Assembly (NCBI GenBank): GCA_900545705.1
Contig: URAK01000002.1
Span: 62,001-126,000 of the forward strand
Direction of reading: 5' to 3'
From: an uncultured Opitutales bacterium
Lineage (GTDB): Bacteria; Verrucomicrobiota; Verrucomicrobiia; Opitutales; Intestinicryptomonadaceae
Length of the DNA: 64,000 nucleotides
In this document: positions 54,158 to 63,318 of the stretch, piece after piece
How positions within the stretch are numbered: the first letter of the stretch is position 1
How the letters are laid out: every line of letters begins with the position of its first letter
The notes under the pieces: generated by a model
Told to the model about the DNA's origin: nothing
Seen by the model: only the letters and a program-made list of their open reading frames with translations
Databases searched by the model: none
Made by a program: the position numbers and the translations under genes

Positions 54158-55042
54158 ACAAATTTTAGCGGATAAAATTTTCTATTTTTGGAGTATAAGC
54201 TTTCCCGTATTTAACACCAATACGGGAATTATTATATTTTGCGGCTTGGGATATAAATAGAATAAAAATAGGCGCGCGGTTGCAAAATTACTGGACATGT
54301 ATTTTATATCCTGCAATCGCCGCAGGAACTATTAAAAATTGCATATAACATATTTTGGAGAGATAAAAATTTTATCTAAGTTTTCCAATAAAAAATATGC
54401 GCTTTGCCAATTAGAATTATTACGGATAAAATCGATTTCATCGGAGTAAATGGGGCATATTAAATATGGCTATTCCTTGGAACATCGCTATTATACGCGC
54501 CCAGAATTTAGTAGTAAAATTTTTAAAATTGTTGAACGGCAAATTAAGAAAAAAAAGTCAGGCGCGCCGAAGGTATCTAAAGATTTTTTGATTTTTGTTT
54601 GGGTTGAGAAATAACCGCTCCAAAATAAAAAAATGCTGGGTACAATACTCCGAGACAAGCGTTAAAACCGACTCTGTAAAGTGCCCTACAAAAAACTGTG
54701 ACATTAAATTGCAACACACCGCGCAAAAAATACTAAAACCGTCCCCATAAAAATAGCGGGCGCACTTGTTCACACAGGCGCAAAATATAATTTTATTTTT
54801 GTTTGAGAAGATCCGCAAAAAAACGGTTTAAGTTGCCAACGCAGGCGCAAATATATTGCGCCTTTGCAAAAAACCGCAAAAAGGCGCCGCACTTGCCAGT
54901 GCACGTACAAAATATATTACTATTTTGCAAAAATCCGCAAAAAAAGGGCGGGCGCACTTGGCAACGCAGGGCAAAATATTTTACAAAAAAAGGGCGAACG
55001 CAAAATGCGATCCACCCTTTGACTTTAAATTTGCCACACCGC
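54158..55042. other. Gene-free region upstream of the rpsO end
   Basis: Nearly 900 bases without a convincing gene. The first 530 bases are plain AT-rich sequence; the last 300 hold the tandem repeat listed separately. Short open frames on both strands here follow the repeat and are not called. Confidence 0.6.
54700..54990. repeat. Degenerate tandem repeat, about five units of 55-67 bases
   Basis: A unit of the form GCGCACTTG..AACGCAGGCGCAAAATATA..TTTTGCAAAAATCCGCAAAAAA recurs with drift. Taking the TTG as the marker, units lie at about 54709, 54766, 54833, 54893 and 54958, giving spacings of roughly 56, 67, 60 and 65 bases. The last copy is shortened before GGGCGAACGC. Repeats are direct, imperfect and without unique spacers, so it is not a CRISPR array. 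Confidence 0.72.
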
Positions 55043-55315
55043 TTATCGGCGGAGTTTCAGGCGCTGAATCAGCGCGTTGTATCTGTCGAGCGAAGTGCGC
55101 TTGAGATAGTCGAGCAGCTTCCTGCGGCGGCTTGTCATAGCGATAAGCCCGCGGCGCGAATGGAAGTCTTTCTTATTTGTTGAAAGGTGGTTCGTAAGGT
55201 GGGCAATCCTCGCGGAGAGAATCGCAACCTGCACTTCGCACGAACCTGTATCGCCTTCGTTAAGGGCGTATTCCTTTATAATTTCTTGTTTGTTTATGGA
55301 TTTGTGTTCGGACAT
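55043..55315 (-). CDS. rpsO: 30S ribosomal protein S15
   Basis: Binds the central domain of 16S rRNA early in 30S assembly. The 90-residue protein is full length, with GDTGSCEVQVAILSARIAHLTNHLS near residue 22, DFHSRRGL and MTSRRRKLLDYLKR motifs. In many bacteria it is followed directly by pnp; here pnp lies 8 kb away on the opposite strand, so the usual rpsO-pnp operon is broken. The downstream side is the tandem repeat region, and no clear terminator is seen. Confidence 0.97.
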   Translation of the reverse strand: MSEHKSINKQEIIKEYALNEGDTGSCEVQVAILSARIAHLTNHLSTNKKDFHSRRGLIAMTSRRRKLLDYLKRTSLDRYNALIQRLKLRR

Positions 55316-55853
55316 TTTTAGTCTTTCATATTACGCGAATTAGGGCCTCCCATTTGAAAAGCCGCGCCCCAGCTCCGAGCCGGAAACGCCGTCTAAACCC
55401 GCTTGGCGGAGTTTCGCGGAATGTGTGGCGGCAACCCGAGCGCATTTTGCGCAAGCAGAAGCGTCGCACATTCTGACGCATTGTTTAAAACTCTCAGAAT
55501 CCACTTTTTTATTCAAGCTTTTTTTATAAAAAAGCGTTCGGAAAAAGAAATTCACTGCGGGCACCTGCCCTTTTTATTTTGCAGCCTACAATTAGGTACA
55601 GCCTACAACTTCCGCACAATCCGCAAAAAAAATGTCTTCGGCAATCCGCAGATAAATTAGCAAAGGCAAAAATTTTTCCCCTCCGAAACGGCATCGTAAT
55701 CATTCAAAAAATTGCAAAGTTTCGCAAAGGATTTTCGGAATACCGCCTTTTGAAGGCGGCGGAATCTGCCGCAAAGCGTTTTATTTTGCGCGCAATGATT
55801 TTTTGCTGCGTAGCATATTTTTTTGGCGGCAAAGAGAAAAATCCAAAACCGCG
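55316..55853. other. Intergenic region upstream of rpsO
   Basis: About 540 AT-rich bases between the rpsO start and the end of the metallophosphoesterase gene. It should contain the rpsO promoter and leader. The short plus-strand open frames here do not resemble known proteins, and I see no RNA gene or terminator that is convincing. Confidence 0.5.
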
Positions 55854-56990
55854 TCATTCGATTTCTATTTTAAACTCGTTGTCCGAATCCCTGTTCCAAG
55901 ACAAGTGCTGGGTCTTTGCGGAAGCCGCAAAAAGCGGCGAATACGTGCGCATTGAAATTGTTTTGCCGTCCGGCATAAATTCCATTATCCGCAACCAGCC
56001 GTCGCCGCCGTTGCCATTCCACCCTCCGACCGCCTGCGGATTGAACATTACTACGGGAATTTTACGGCCCTTTGAGTTTTCATATAAAATGTCGTCCGAC
56101 ATTTTTGACGGGTCGCCTGAATGCCCGCATAAAACGAGTTTTATATTGTCCGAATCAGACACCAGCTTTTTCATCATCGCGGCCGCCCAGTTGCGCGGCT
56201 GCAGTTTGTAGCCCTCGCTCTCGGCAATCGACGTTTTCAGCCCCTTCTTGACTCTCAGGACAGAATGGGTGAGGATTATAGCCTTTGAATCTTTATACTT
56301 TTTGTTTCCGAGAAGCTTTTTGGCCCAATCCAAAACTTCGTCGCGCGGCGCAAATTCGAGGGACAACACCAAGACTTTCCCCCACTTGCCGCAGTCGAAC
56401 GCAAAAGCCGCGTTTTCAAGCGTCATAATTCCTGCCGCATTCGGGAAGGTCGAAACAAGGTTGTCGCGCCAGAGGGGATTTTTTGAAACCGGGAAATAAT
56501 CATTAAAGTATGTGTTGCGGTTTTCCGAGCTTTCGTAGCCGTAGTCGTGGTTGCCGGTGCACAGTACGTACGGAATTTCCCCGTCGAGGCGCGAGAACGC
56601 CCGCGCAGCCGCCTCCCATTGTAAGAAGCTTTGGGCGTCGCCGTTTATGTCGCCCCTTGTAAGGGGAAATGCCGTTAGAGTATCGTTGCGCTCGACAATA
56701 TCCCCAGTGCAAAGAACCGCCTTTATTTTCAAGGCATATTTGTGCGCCGCAGTCCATGCCGTCATAAGCTCGAATATCGGCTGCGAGAACGTATTTTTTG
56801 TGTACGTCTGCGGATCGCCGTACAATATCATAGAGAAGGATTCCCCATTCTCGAGAACCGGCGGATTTTCAAGCTTTACGTCGGAAGGGTGCGTCTGGCG
56901 AGTGCCGCAAACGCCGCAGCAATTTTGAACCGTCTGCGCCGCCGCAACCGACAGCGCGGCTATACATATTATCAATGCCGCAACTCTCAT
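55854..56990 (-). CDS. Secreted calcineurin-like metallophosphoesterase
   Basis: Exported protein of 378 residues with a signal peptide (MRVAALIICIAALSVAAAQ). The metallophosphoesterase motifs are ILYGDPQTY (in place of the usual DxH), VLCTGDIVERND, LCTGNHDYGYE, IILTHSVL and VLCGHSGD. The first metal motif reading GDPQ rather than GDxH is common in distant members. It probably cleaves phosphate esters in the periplasm; substrate unknown. It is the last gene of a minus-strand operon, 3 bases after mpl. Confidence 0.88.
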   Translation of the reverse strand: MRVAALIICIAALSVAAAQTVQNCCGVCGTRQTHPSDVKLENPPVLENGESFSMILYGDPQTYTKNTFSQPIFELMTAWTAAHKYALKIKAVLCTGDIVERNDTLTAFPLTRGDINGDAQSFLQWEAAARAFSRLDGEIPYVLCTGNHDYGYESSENRNTYFNDYFPVSKNPLWRDNLVSTFPNAAGIMTLENAAFAFDCGKWGKVLVLSLEFAPRDEVLDWAKKLLGNKKYKDSKAIILTHSVLRVKKGLKTSIAESEGYKLQPRNWAAAMMKKLVSDSDNIKLVLCGHSGDPSKMSDDILYENSKGRKIPVVMFNPQAVGGWNGNGGDGWLRIMEFMPDGKTISMRTYSPLFAASAKTQHLSWNRDSDNEFKIEIE

Positions 56991-56993
56991 TTT

Positions 56994-58409
56994 CTATTTG
57001 AAATCCTCGCTAAAACGCCTGTGTATTCCGTCGAAAGAGCCGTTTGAGAAAAATGCGCATAATATTTTCCCGCCTTTTCCAGTCTCTTCCCTAACCTGTT
57101 TTTCCAGCTCCTCAAGCAATCCTGCATTGGAAGAAAACGCAGTTATTTTTCCTGGGTCGGAAGCCGCCATCGCCGAAGTGTCGACACGGCTTTCGGCGGA
57201 AACTTTTGATGTGTCCGCCGCGCCGATAAACGCCCTGTCGGCGGTGTCTATTGCGAGCGCAAACCTGTCCTGCAATACGTTGCGCTTGGCAGTGTTGCTG
57301 CGGGGCTCAAAGCATGCCCAGATTTTAAAGTCCGGATACTTGCGCCTGAGAGATGCAACCGTCATTTCTATGGCGGTCGGGTGGTGCCCGAAATCTTCGA
57401 CAGCCACAACCGACGGCGTATTTAAAATGACCTCCTGCCGCCTTCGCACTCCCTTAAAATCAACAAGGCATTCGGCGGGGATTGCGAGCGGATTTTCAAG
57501 ACCTGCGATTATCGAAGCCCCCGCAATCGCCATTGCCGCGTTGCGCGCGTTAAATTCCCCCTGCAAGCCCCACTCGACGCACTTTTCAACACCGAATCCG
57601 GATACTTTGAACGACGAAGACTCTCCGCTTTGGACAAAATCCGATATGCGCACATCGCAAGAATCGGAAAATCCCACTTTAATTCTGCGGACCCACGGAG
57701 TCGGTTCGAGGGACGCTATATTCTCATCGTCCCCGTTTTCGACTATCGCCCCGAGCGGCGAAACTATGCGCCTGACGTGTGTGAATGTGCGCTTTACGTC
57801 GTACAGGTCGCGGAATATGTCGGCGTGGTCAAACTCTATATTGTTAATGGCAAGAACCCTCGGGCGGTAGTGTATAAACTTGCTGCGCTTGTCGAAGAAC
57901 GCGCTGTCATATTCGTCGCCCTCTATCACAAACGGCGAGCCGCCTGTTCCCCCGAGATTTGAGCCGCCTTCCGAAAAATCAATCGGGACTCCGCCAATCA
58001 GCCAGCCGGGGTTCATTCCCGCGCTTTTTAGCAGGTACGCGGCTATTGTCGTAGTCGTCGTCTTTCCGTGCGTGCCGCTTATCACGAGGCTCGGGCGCTT
58101 CCCGATGAGCCTTTCTCCTATAAGAGACGGCAAGCTTGTGTAGGCAATCGAGGGATTTGCCAGCACATATTCCACTTCGGGATTCATTCTGCTTACGGCA
58201 TTGCCGATTACCACTATGTCAGGGGAAAATTCCTCCAAATTGCGGGCGTTCCAGCCTTCGTACGAGCGAACGCCCGCGGCGGCGAGCGCCGATTTCATAG
58301 GGTCGTACATGCCCTTGTCGGAGCCGAGCACATCGTGCCCGAGCTTTTTCATAAGTATGGCGACATTGCCCATGGCTGTGCCGCAAACTCCCACAAAAAA
58401 TATTTTCAT
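56994..58409 (-). CDS. mpl: UDP-MurNAc:tripeptide ligase Mpl (murein recycling)
   Basis: Joins recovered L-Ala-gamma-D-Glu-meso-DAP tripeptide to UDP-MurNAc, recycling cell wall. The 471-residue Mur ligase has FFVGVCGTAMGNVA at the N-terminus, the ATP loop SGTHGKTTTTT and the Mpl-specific region GDEYDSAFFDKRSKFIHYRP and NNIEFDHADIFRDL that separates it from MurC. The ATG at 58409 overlaps the stop of the upstream esterase gene (ATGA). Finding it together with secreted esterases and a phosphoesterase suggests the operon salvages envelope or peptidoglycan material (inference). Confidence 0.95.
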   Translation of the reverse strand: MKIFFVGVCGTAMGNVAILMKKLGHDVLGSDKGMYDPMKSALAAAGVRSYEGWNARNLEEFSPDIVVIGNAVSRMNPEVEYVLANPSIAYTSLPSLIGERLIGKRPSLVISGTHGKTTTTTIAAYLLKSAGMNPGWLIGGVPIDFSEGGSNLGGTGGSPFVIEGDEYDSAFFDKRSKFIHYRPRVLAINNIEFDHADIFRDLYDVKRTFTHVRRIVSPLGAIVENGDDENIASLEPTPWVRRIKVGFSDSCDVRISDFVQSGESSSFKVSGFGVEKCVEWGLQGEFNARNAAMAIAGASIIAGLENPLAIPAECLVDFKGVRRRQEVILNTPSVVAVEDFGHHPTAIEMTVASLRRKYPDFKIWACFEPRSNTAKRNVLQDRFALAIDTADRAFIGAADTSKVSAESRVDTSAMAASDPGKITAFSSNAGLLEELEKQVREETGKGGKILCAFFSNGSFDGIHRRFSEDFK

Positions 58410-59329
58410 TTTTTCTTTAAAATTTTGTCGAAGAACGCGACGGCGTCGTTCCAAGAGCGCAGGCGGAACGGATCGTTGGGCTTGACGTTCCAAAATGCGT
58501 GGTCGTTAGAATCGTAATAGACGGCTTCGCATTTGACGCCGAGCTTGTCGAGGGCGGATTTCATCATTCTGCTTTCATTGGAAGTCACGGCGGGGTCGTT
58601 CTTTGCATGCAAAAGCAAAACCGGCGGCATCGACCGGTTAAGGTAGGTGTAGGGCGAGTAGCGCGCGGCCTTTTTGTGGTCGTTGCCGAACATTTTTCCG
58701 AAGCGGCGCGGATTTGTCATGTCGCAGCCTGCGGCCATGGCTACGCACGCCTGGACGGAATCGTCAATTCCCTCAAAGAAATCGGAGCTCCAGAAAGTCC
58801 CGGTTGTCGCCGCGAGCTGCACAGACATCACCCCTCCCGACGAGCCGCCTACAACCCCTATTTTTTCCGGGTCGCCGAAATAGCGCGAGGCGTTCTTTTT
58901 GAGCCATGCTAGGGCGCGCTTCGCGTCGAAAAGCGCGCAATCCCAGTCGTATTCCGGCCAGAGCCTGTATGATATGCATGCAATAACATACCCTTTGGAA
59001 GCCATGTATGCCGCCATCATCGCAAACTTCTTTTCGTTGCCCATGCTCCAACCGCCGCCGTGGATTGCTATCAGGCATGGATAAGGCTTTTTGTCGCCCT
59101 TGTACTTATCGTTCGGGTAATATAAATCAAGCTTGACGTCGGGATCGGGGCATTCGGGATAGTAGCGGATTCCCTCGTCGAGATTTACGTTTCCGGGCTT
59201 GTCGAACGTCACCAATATCTGGTTGCCCGCCCTGCCCGCGCATTTTCCCGAACCGCTTTCGGGATTTGCGGCGCACGCGCAAAGAAGAGGGACAATGCAC
59301 GAATACAATATTACATTTAGTGCTCTCAT
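58406..59329 (-). CDS. Lipoprotein alpha/beta hydrolase (esterase), second copy
   Basis: Predicted lipid-anchored esterase of 307 residues. The signal ends in the lipobox LLCAC (Cys19). Alpha/beta-hydrolase features are the oxyanion motif IHGGGWSMGNEKK, nucleophile GGSSGGVMS, acid HAKNDPAVT and histidine DSNDHAFWN, as in the BD-FAE/axe-type acetyl or feruloyl esterases acting on plant glycans. It is a paralogue of the gene at 59488 (same motifs and spacing). Its start codon overlaps the stop of the tiny lipoprotein gene, and its stop overlaps the mpl start. Confidence 0.9.
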   Translation of the reverse strand: MRALNVILYSCIVPLLCACAANPESGSGKCAGRAGNQILVTFDKPGNVNLDEGIRYYPECPDPDVKLDLYYPNDKYKGDKKPYPCLIAIHGGGWSMGNEKKFAMMAAYMASKGYVIACISYRLWPEYDWDCALFDAKRALAWLKKNASRYFGDPEKIGVVGGSSGGVMSVQLAATTGTFWSSDFFEGIDDSVQACVAMAAGCDMTNPRRFGKMFGNDHKKAARYSPYTYLNRSMPPVLLLHAKNDPAVTSNESRMMKSALDKLGVKCEAVYYDSNDHAFWNVKPNDPFRLRSWNDAVAFFDKILKKK

Positions 59330-59484
59330 TCCTTAAAAAATTTGATTAAATTAAATATTGTTGCTCCGGGATCTTCGACAGTTGTCTGCCTCGTTCCGTT
59401 GGGGCCCGATACCGTCCTTGTAGTCGCGCAGGCCCCGAGAAGCGCGCAAAGCAAAAGCGCAAGCACTGGAAAGAGGCGCCGCAT
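59326..59484 (-). CDS. Small lipoprotein, 52 residues
   Basis: A short gene between the two esterases, read on the minus strand from ATG at 59484 to TGA at 59326. The protein has a signal (MRRLFPVLALLLCALLG) ending in the lipobox LLGAC (Cys19) and a 33-residue mature part (CATTRTVSGPNGTRQTTV, then EDPGATIFNLIKFFKE). Its stop overlaps the next ATG (ATGA), and the previous gene ends 3 bases before its start, so the three genes are tightly coupled. No family is recognised, but the signal and spacing make it convincing. Confidence 0.8.
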   Translation of the reverse strand: MRRLFPVLALLLCALLGACATTRTVSGPNGTRQTTVEDPGATIFNLIKFFKE

Positions 59485-59487
59485 GCG

Positions 59488-60399
59488 CTATTTTAAAATT
59501 TTGTCGAAGAAGTCGGCGGCATCAGTCCACGAACGCAGGCGCAGGGGGTCGTACGGCTTGGTGTTCCAGAATGCGTGGTCGTCGGAGTCGTAGAATATTA
59601 TGTCGCACTTAGCACCAGCCTTTCCGTAGGCGGCCTTGATGTTTTTGCTCTCGGAAATCGGGACTACGGGATCCCTTTCAGAATGCAAAATGAGCATCGG
59701 AGCGCTTTTGGGCCCGACATACGCCATCGGCGACAATTCCTTCGCGCGCTGTTTCTCGTTTCCGCCCGGGAAGAGCTTCCATCTTGCGAAAGTGTCGAGG
59801 TTTGTCACGGGCGCCATGGGGACTGCGGCCTGCACGGAATCGTCGAATCCGTCCTTAAAAATTTCCTTCCATTTAGGCGCGCCCGCGCTCACGGCGAGCA
59901 GCGCGCTAAGGTGACCTCCGGCGCTCCCGCCTGTGACACCTACGCGATTCGGGTTCCCGCCGTATTTTTCAGCATTCTTTTTAAGCCACCAGAGGGCTTT
60001 TTTGACGTCGTACGCGCAGTCCTCCATTTGGTACTCAGGCCGCAAGCGGTAGGCGGTGCACGCGACTACATAGCCTTTCGACGCCAAAAACGCCGCCATC
60101 ATCGCATATTTCTTCTCGTTGCCCATGCTCCAACCGCCGCCGTGGATTAAGAGAATGCACGGATAGGGCTTTTTGCCGCCCTTGAATTTGTCGTTCGGGT
60201 AATAGACGTCGAGCTTGACGTCGGGGTCGGGACACTTAGGGTCGAAGCGCACACCTTCTTCGAGGGACACGTTCCACGGCTTGTCGAAAGTGACCACTAT
60301 TTGGTTGCCCATGCGGTGCGGCGATCTGCCGTCGGACGAATAAGCGGAAAACGCCGCAAACGCGGCTGCCAATAAAAGTATTTTTTTGATTGCCTTCAT
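59488..60399 (-). CDS. Secreted alpha/beta hydrolase (esterase), first copy
   Basis: Secreted 303-residue esterase with a signal peptide (MKAIKKILLLAAAFAAFSA) and the same order of motifs as its downstream paralogue: IHGGGWSMGNEKK, VTGGSAGGHLS (nucleophile), HSERDPVVPI (acid) and DSDDHAFWN (His). The start at 60399 begins the signal peptide; a longer frame upstream is not used. Family members remove acetyl, feruloyl or other ester groups from sugars. It heads a minus-strand operon of five genes ending in a metallophosphoesterase. No promoter is clear. Confidence 0.9.
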   Translation of the reverse strand: MKAIKKILLLAAAFAAFSAYSSDGRSPHRMGNQIVVTFDKPWNVSLEEGVRFDPKCPDPDVKLDVYYPNDKFKGGKKPYPCILLIHGGGWSMGNEKKYAMMAAFLASKGYVVACTAYRLRPEYQMEDCAYDVKKALWWLKKNAEKYGGNPNRVGVTGGSAGGHLSALLAVSAGAPKWKEIFKDGFDDSVQAAVPMAPVTNLDTFARWKLFPGGNEKQRAKELSPMAYVGPKSAPMLILHSERDPVVPISESKNIKAAYGKAGAKCDIIFYDSDDHAFWNTKPYDPLRLRSWTDAADFFDKILK

Positions 60400-60523
60400 T
60401 GGATTGATAAAAATTTTTTGCTGATAAAAAGTCAACCGTATTATGTGCCTACGCACGCCGCAAGCGCGGATATTTTTCTTGATGAAAAGCGCGTTTTTTT
60501 AATTATGTTTTTCGCAAAAAAAA

Positions 60524-62590
60524 ATGAAGCCGCCGGAAATAAAAATACTGCCCGACGATGTGGCGAATAAAATCGCCGCGGGAGAGGTTGTCGAGCGCCC
60601 TGCGTCGGTCGTGAAAGAGCTGCTTGAAAACTCTATCGACGCCGGGGCTACGCGCATAGACATAGAGTTTAAACACGGCGGCAAGACTTTTATAAAAGTG
60701 CTCGACAACGGCTGCGGAATGACGCGCCAGCAGGCTCTCATGAGCCTTGAACAGCACGCCACAAGCAAAATACGCTCCCCCGAAGACCTTTTCTCTATTT
60801 CTTCCTACGGATTCAGGGGAGAGGCCGTTCCGTCGATAGCAAGCGTAAGCAAATTCCGAATGCGCACCCGCCCAGAAGGCGAAAGCGTCGGCACCCAGAT
60901 AGACTCCTACGCGAGCCAAGTTCTATCCGTAAAAGAGTGCGGAATGCCGCGCGGAACTGAAATACTCGTCGAGAATCTCTTTTCAGGCGTGCCCGCCCGC
61001 CGCAAATTTTTAAAGAGCGACAACGTCGAGGCGGGCCATATTGCGAGGCTCTGCCGCCTTTACGCGCTCGCCCTCCCGAACTTGTCGCTGACTCTCGTAG
61101 AAAACTCCAAAGTGCTGTTTCATTCGGAGGAGGGATTCGGCGTCATTGCGCGGATATCAAAAATATTCGGGCGGGAAACGGCTGAAAATCTGATAGAGCT
61201 GAAAGAATCGCAAAAATACGGAATGAAAGTCTCGGGCGCGATACTCGTTCCAGGCGAATCTTTTTCTACTTCCCGCAATATATGCGTATTTATAAACGGC
61301 AGGCCCGTGGAATGCAGGGCTGTGTACGCCGCAGTAAAAGAGGCGTACTCGCAATTTGTGCCAAAAGGCAGGTTTGCCGGAGCGTTTTTGTTTATCGAGC
61401 TAAACCCGTCGTCTGTCGATGTAAACGTCCACCCCGCAAAGAGGGAGGTGCGTCTAAAAGACGAGCTTGGAGTAAAAAATTTTATAGCAGACGCAATAAT
61501 CGAGCGCCTTAAATCGTTTTCGTTCCAAGAGCCGTTTGGAGCTTTTGGAAGACGCGCGGGCGATTGCGCTCCATCGGCTGAGTTTTCGCGCGCGCTTGAA
61601 AGCTTTTCCGGCAAAAACTCTCCCGGACAAAACAACCCCGAAAACGCCCAGGAGGCGCGCATGGGCTTGGCGGCAAAAAGTTCTGGCGGCGCAGGCGGCG
61701 CAATGTGCGACCTGCGCGGAACCCCCGCCCTTTCCAATAATGACGGGCAAAAAGAGCAAGCGGACTTTCCCGATGCGCGGATAGCCGGAGAAAAATCTTT
61801 TGAAGTAGGCGAGAGCGCGAAAATTCTAAAAGAGAGTGCGCCCGACAGCGGAACCGAAAAAATTCGCGGTGCTGAAGAACTTCGCGCTTTTGAAGTTGCG
61901 GCGGCCTCTCCGGCTCCTGCAATAGTCCCCGACGCAGACAAAAGCCGTGCTTTCAGCGGATATTCGGAGGATTTGCAGGCAGCGCAATCGGCTCGGGCGG
62001 CGGCGGCAAAGCACGCATGGAGGTATGTCGGGTGCATAGCGCGAAGGTTTGCTATATTCGAGACGCCAAAATCAATGGCAATAATGTCAATTTTATCCGC
62101 GCTCAGGAGGGTGGACTTTAACCGCATAATGAAGGCGTTGGAGGGGGAAAAGGCACTATCGCAAAAACTCTTGCTGCCGATAACAATGGAGTTCGGAATC
62201 TCCGACGACGAATTTTTCCGCGCCAACAGAGCGCTTTTTGAATCGTGCGGCTTCGAGATAGACGATTTCGGCAAGGGATATTACAGGATTGCCGCAACTC
62301 CCGCATGGCTAGAATTTTTCGAGGCGGAAAAATTTGTGCGCGACATTGTCGAAAGTTCGTCCGAAAGCGGGCTCAGGACGCGTTCCAAGAGGCTCGGCGA
62401 CGAAATGTTTGCGGCTATCGCCGCGGGCAAAATAGGAATAGGAGGCTTCATATGCACTGAGGAATCCGCAACTTCACTGCTGTCGAACCTCCTCTCGTGC
62501 CCTATGCATATGACTTCCCCCGACGGGCGCAAAACTCTGTACGAAATATCGCATTCGCGCCTATTGTCGCTCTTTGGAGAAAACGCTTAG
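60524..62590 (+). CDS. mutL: DNA mismatch repair protein MutL (endonuclease motif absent)
   Basis: Links mismatch recognition by MutS to strand removal. The N-terminal GHKL ATPase is intact: DDVANKIAAGEVVERPASVVKELLENSIDAG, LDNGCGM, YGFRGEAVPSIASVS and NVHPAKREVR. A long linker of about 130 residues is Ala/Ser/Glu-rich. The C-terminal domain aligns (HAWRYVGCIARRFAIF...) but where the metal motif DQHA(x)2E is expected the sequence reads SILSALRRV, and CPHGRP is CPMHMTSPDGRK. So it should lack intrinsic endonuclease activity, like E. coli MutL. No ribosome site is evident before the ATG. Confidence 0.95.
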   Translation: MKPPEIKILPDDVANKIAAGEVVERPASVVKELLENSIDAGATRIDIEFKHGGKTFIKVLDNGCGMTRQQALMSLEQHATSKIRSPEDLFSISSYGFRGEAVPSIASVSKFRMRTRPEGESVGTQIDSYASQVLSVKECGMPRGTEILVENLFSGVPARRKFLKSDNVEAGHIARLCRLYALALPNLSLTLVENSKVLFHSEEGFGVIARISKIFGRETAENLIELKESQKYGMKVSGAILVPGESFSTSRNICVFINGRPVECRAVYAAVKEAYSQFVPKGRFAGAFLFIELNPSSVDVNVHPAKREVRLKDELGVKNFIADAIIERLKSFSFQEPFGAFGRRAGDCAPSAEFSRALESFSGKNSPGQNNPENAQEARMGLAAKSSGGAGGAMCDLRGTPALSNNDGQKEQADFPDARIAGEKSFEVGESAKILKESAPDSGTEKIRGAEELRAFEVAAASPAPAIVPDADKSRAFSGYSEDLQAAQSARAAAAKHAWRYVGCIARRFAIFETPKSMAIMSILSALRRVDFNRIMKALEGEKALSQKLLLPITMEFGISDDEFFRANRALFESCGFEIDDFGKGYYRIAATPAWLEFFEAEKFVRDIVESSSESGLRTRSKRLGDEMFAAIAAGKIGIGGFICTEESATSLLSNLLSCPMHMTSPDGRKTLYEISHSRLLSLFGENA

Positions 62591-63318
62591 TTTTTTCCCG
62601 CGACTAAACGGCGCGTTTATCTGGTGCGATTCACGAGCAAAAATTAACCGCATTTATTTAACTGCGGGCAGATTCTTACGAACTTCCAAAAGAAAATTAG
62701 TGAGGTTTTTAGGTGGTGTAAAAAGCGCGAAATTTTATTTTTTTCAAGAGGCAAATTGCAAGGTAAGGGTTAACCGATATTCCTAAAAAAATTTTGTAAA
62801 AGCTTAAAAATGCCACCGTGCGAATAAAAAAACCTTCCGCAAATTTTGGCAATCTCCATTTGCATTCTGCGCCAATGCGCGCGCGGCGGGTGGATTTTTC
62901 AGGTTTATCCTAAAAATTTGCCGATTGGCAAGCCGAAGGGGAACCTCAACCTCATATCTCAAACTTTGAAGAAAAACTCTTACTAAAAACGATAAAAAAA
63001 ATTCTCGCCGCATTACAGGCAAACGCGAAAAACAAACGCAAAAAATATCCCAAACCGCGAATGGAATTATAAGGCAACTCTAAAACAAAAATCCGCCCCT
63101 GCCCCGTGCGCCGCGACGCTTTTGGCGCCGCCCGAAAAAAATGCCGCAAAAAATATCGAAAACTGGCAATCGCCATTCAATTAGGCTGGACACGCCCTCC
63201 GTTTAATGTTTGTCTTGCAAACGCATATATTTTATTCGGCTAAAAACAACACGCCGACAAAGAGAAATCGCACGCCCGAGACGTCCCAACCGTACGGCTG
63301 CAAAAAAGGAAAAATATA
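62591..63318. other. Intergenic region upstream of pnp
   Basis: About 730 bases, AT-rich, between mutL and pnp. It should contain the pnp promoter and leader, but I see no convincing box, RNA structure or repeat. Several short open frames on the minus strand have no family resemblance. Confidence 0.55.

Noticed and set aside
54700..54990. The repeat as a CRISPR array
   Set aside because: Copies drift, have no constant repeat with unique spacers, and no cas genes are near.
54803..55183. A 126-codon plus-strand frame over the tandem repeat and rpsO
   Set aside because: It follows the repeat and runs antisense into rpsO; repeat spacings are not multiples of three.
56998..57870. A 290-codon plus-strand open frame inside mpl
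   Set aside because: Mpl motifs occupy the opposite strand along the whole stretch.
61120..62274. A 384-codon minus-strand open frame inside mutL
   Set aside because: It is an antisense shadow of an intact, well-recognised mutL; its Ser/Ala-rich translation resembles no family.
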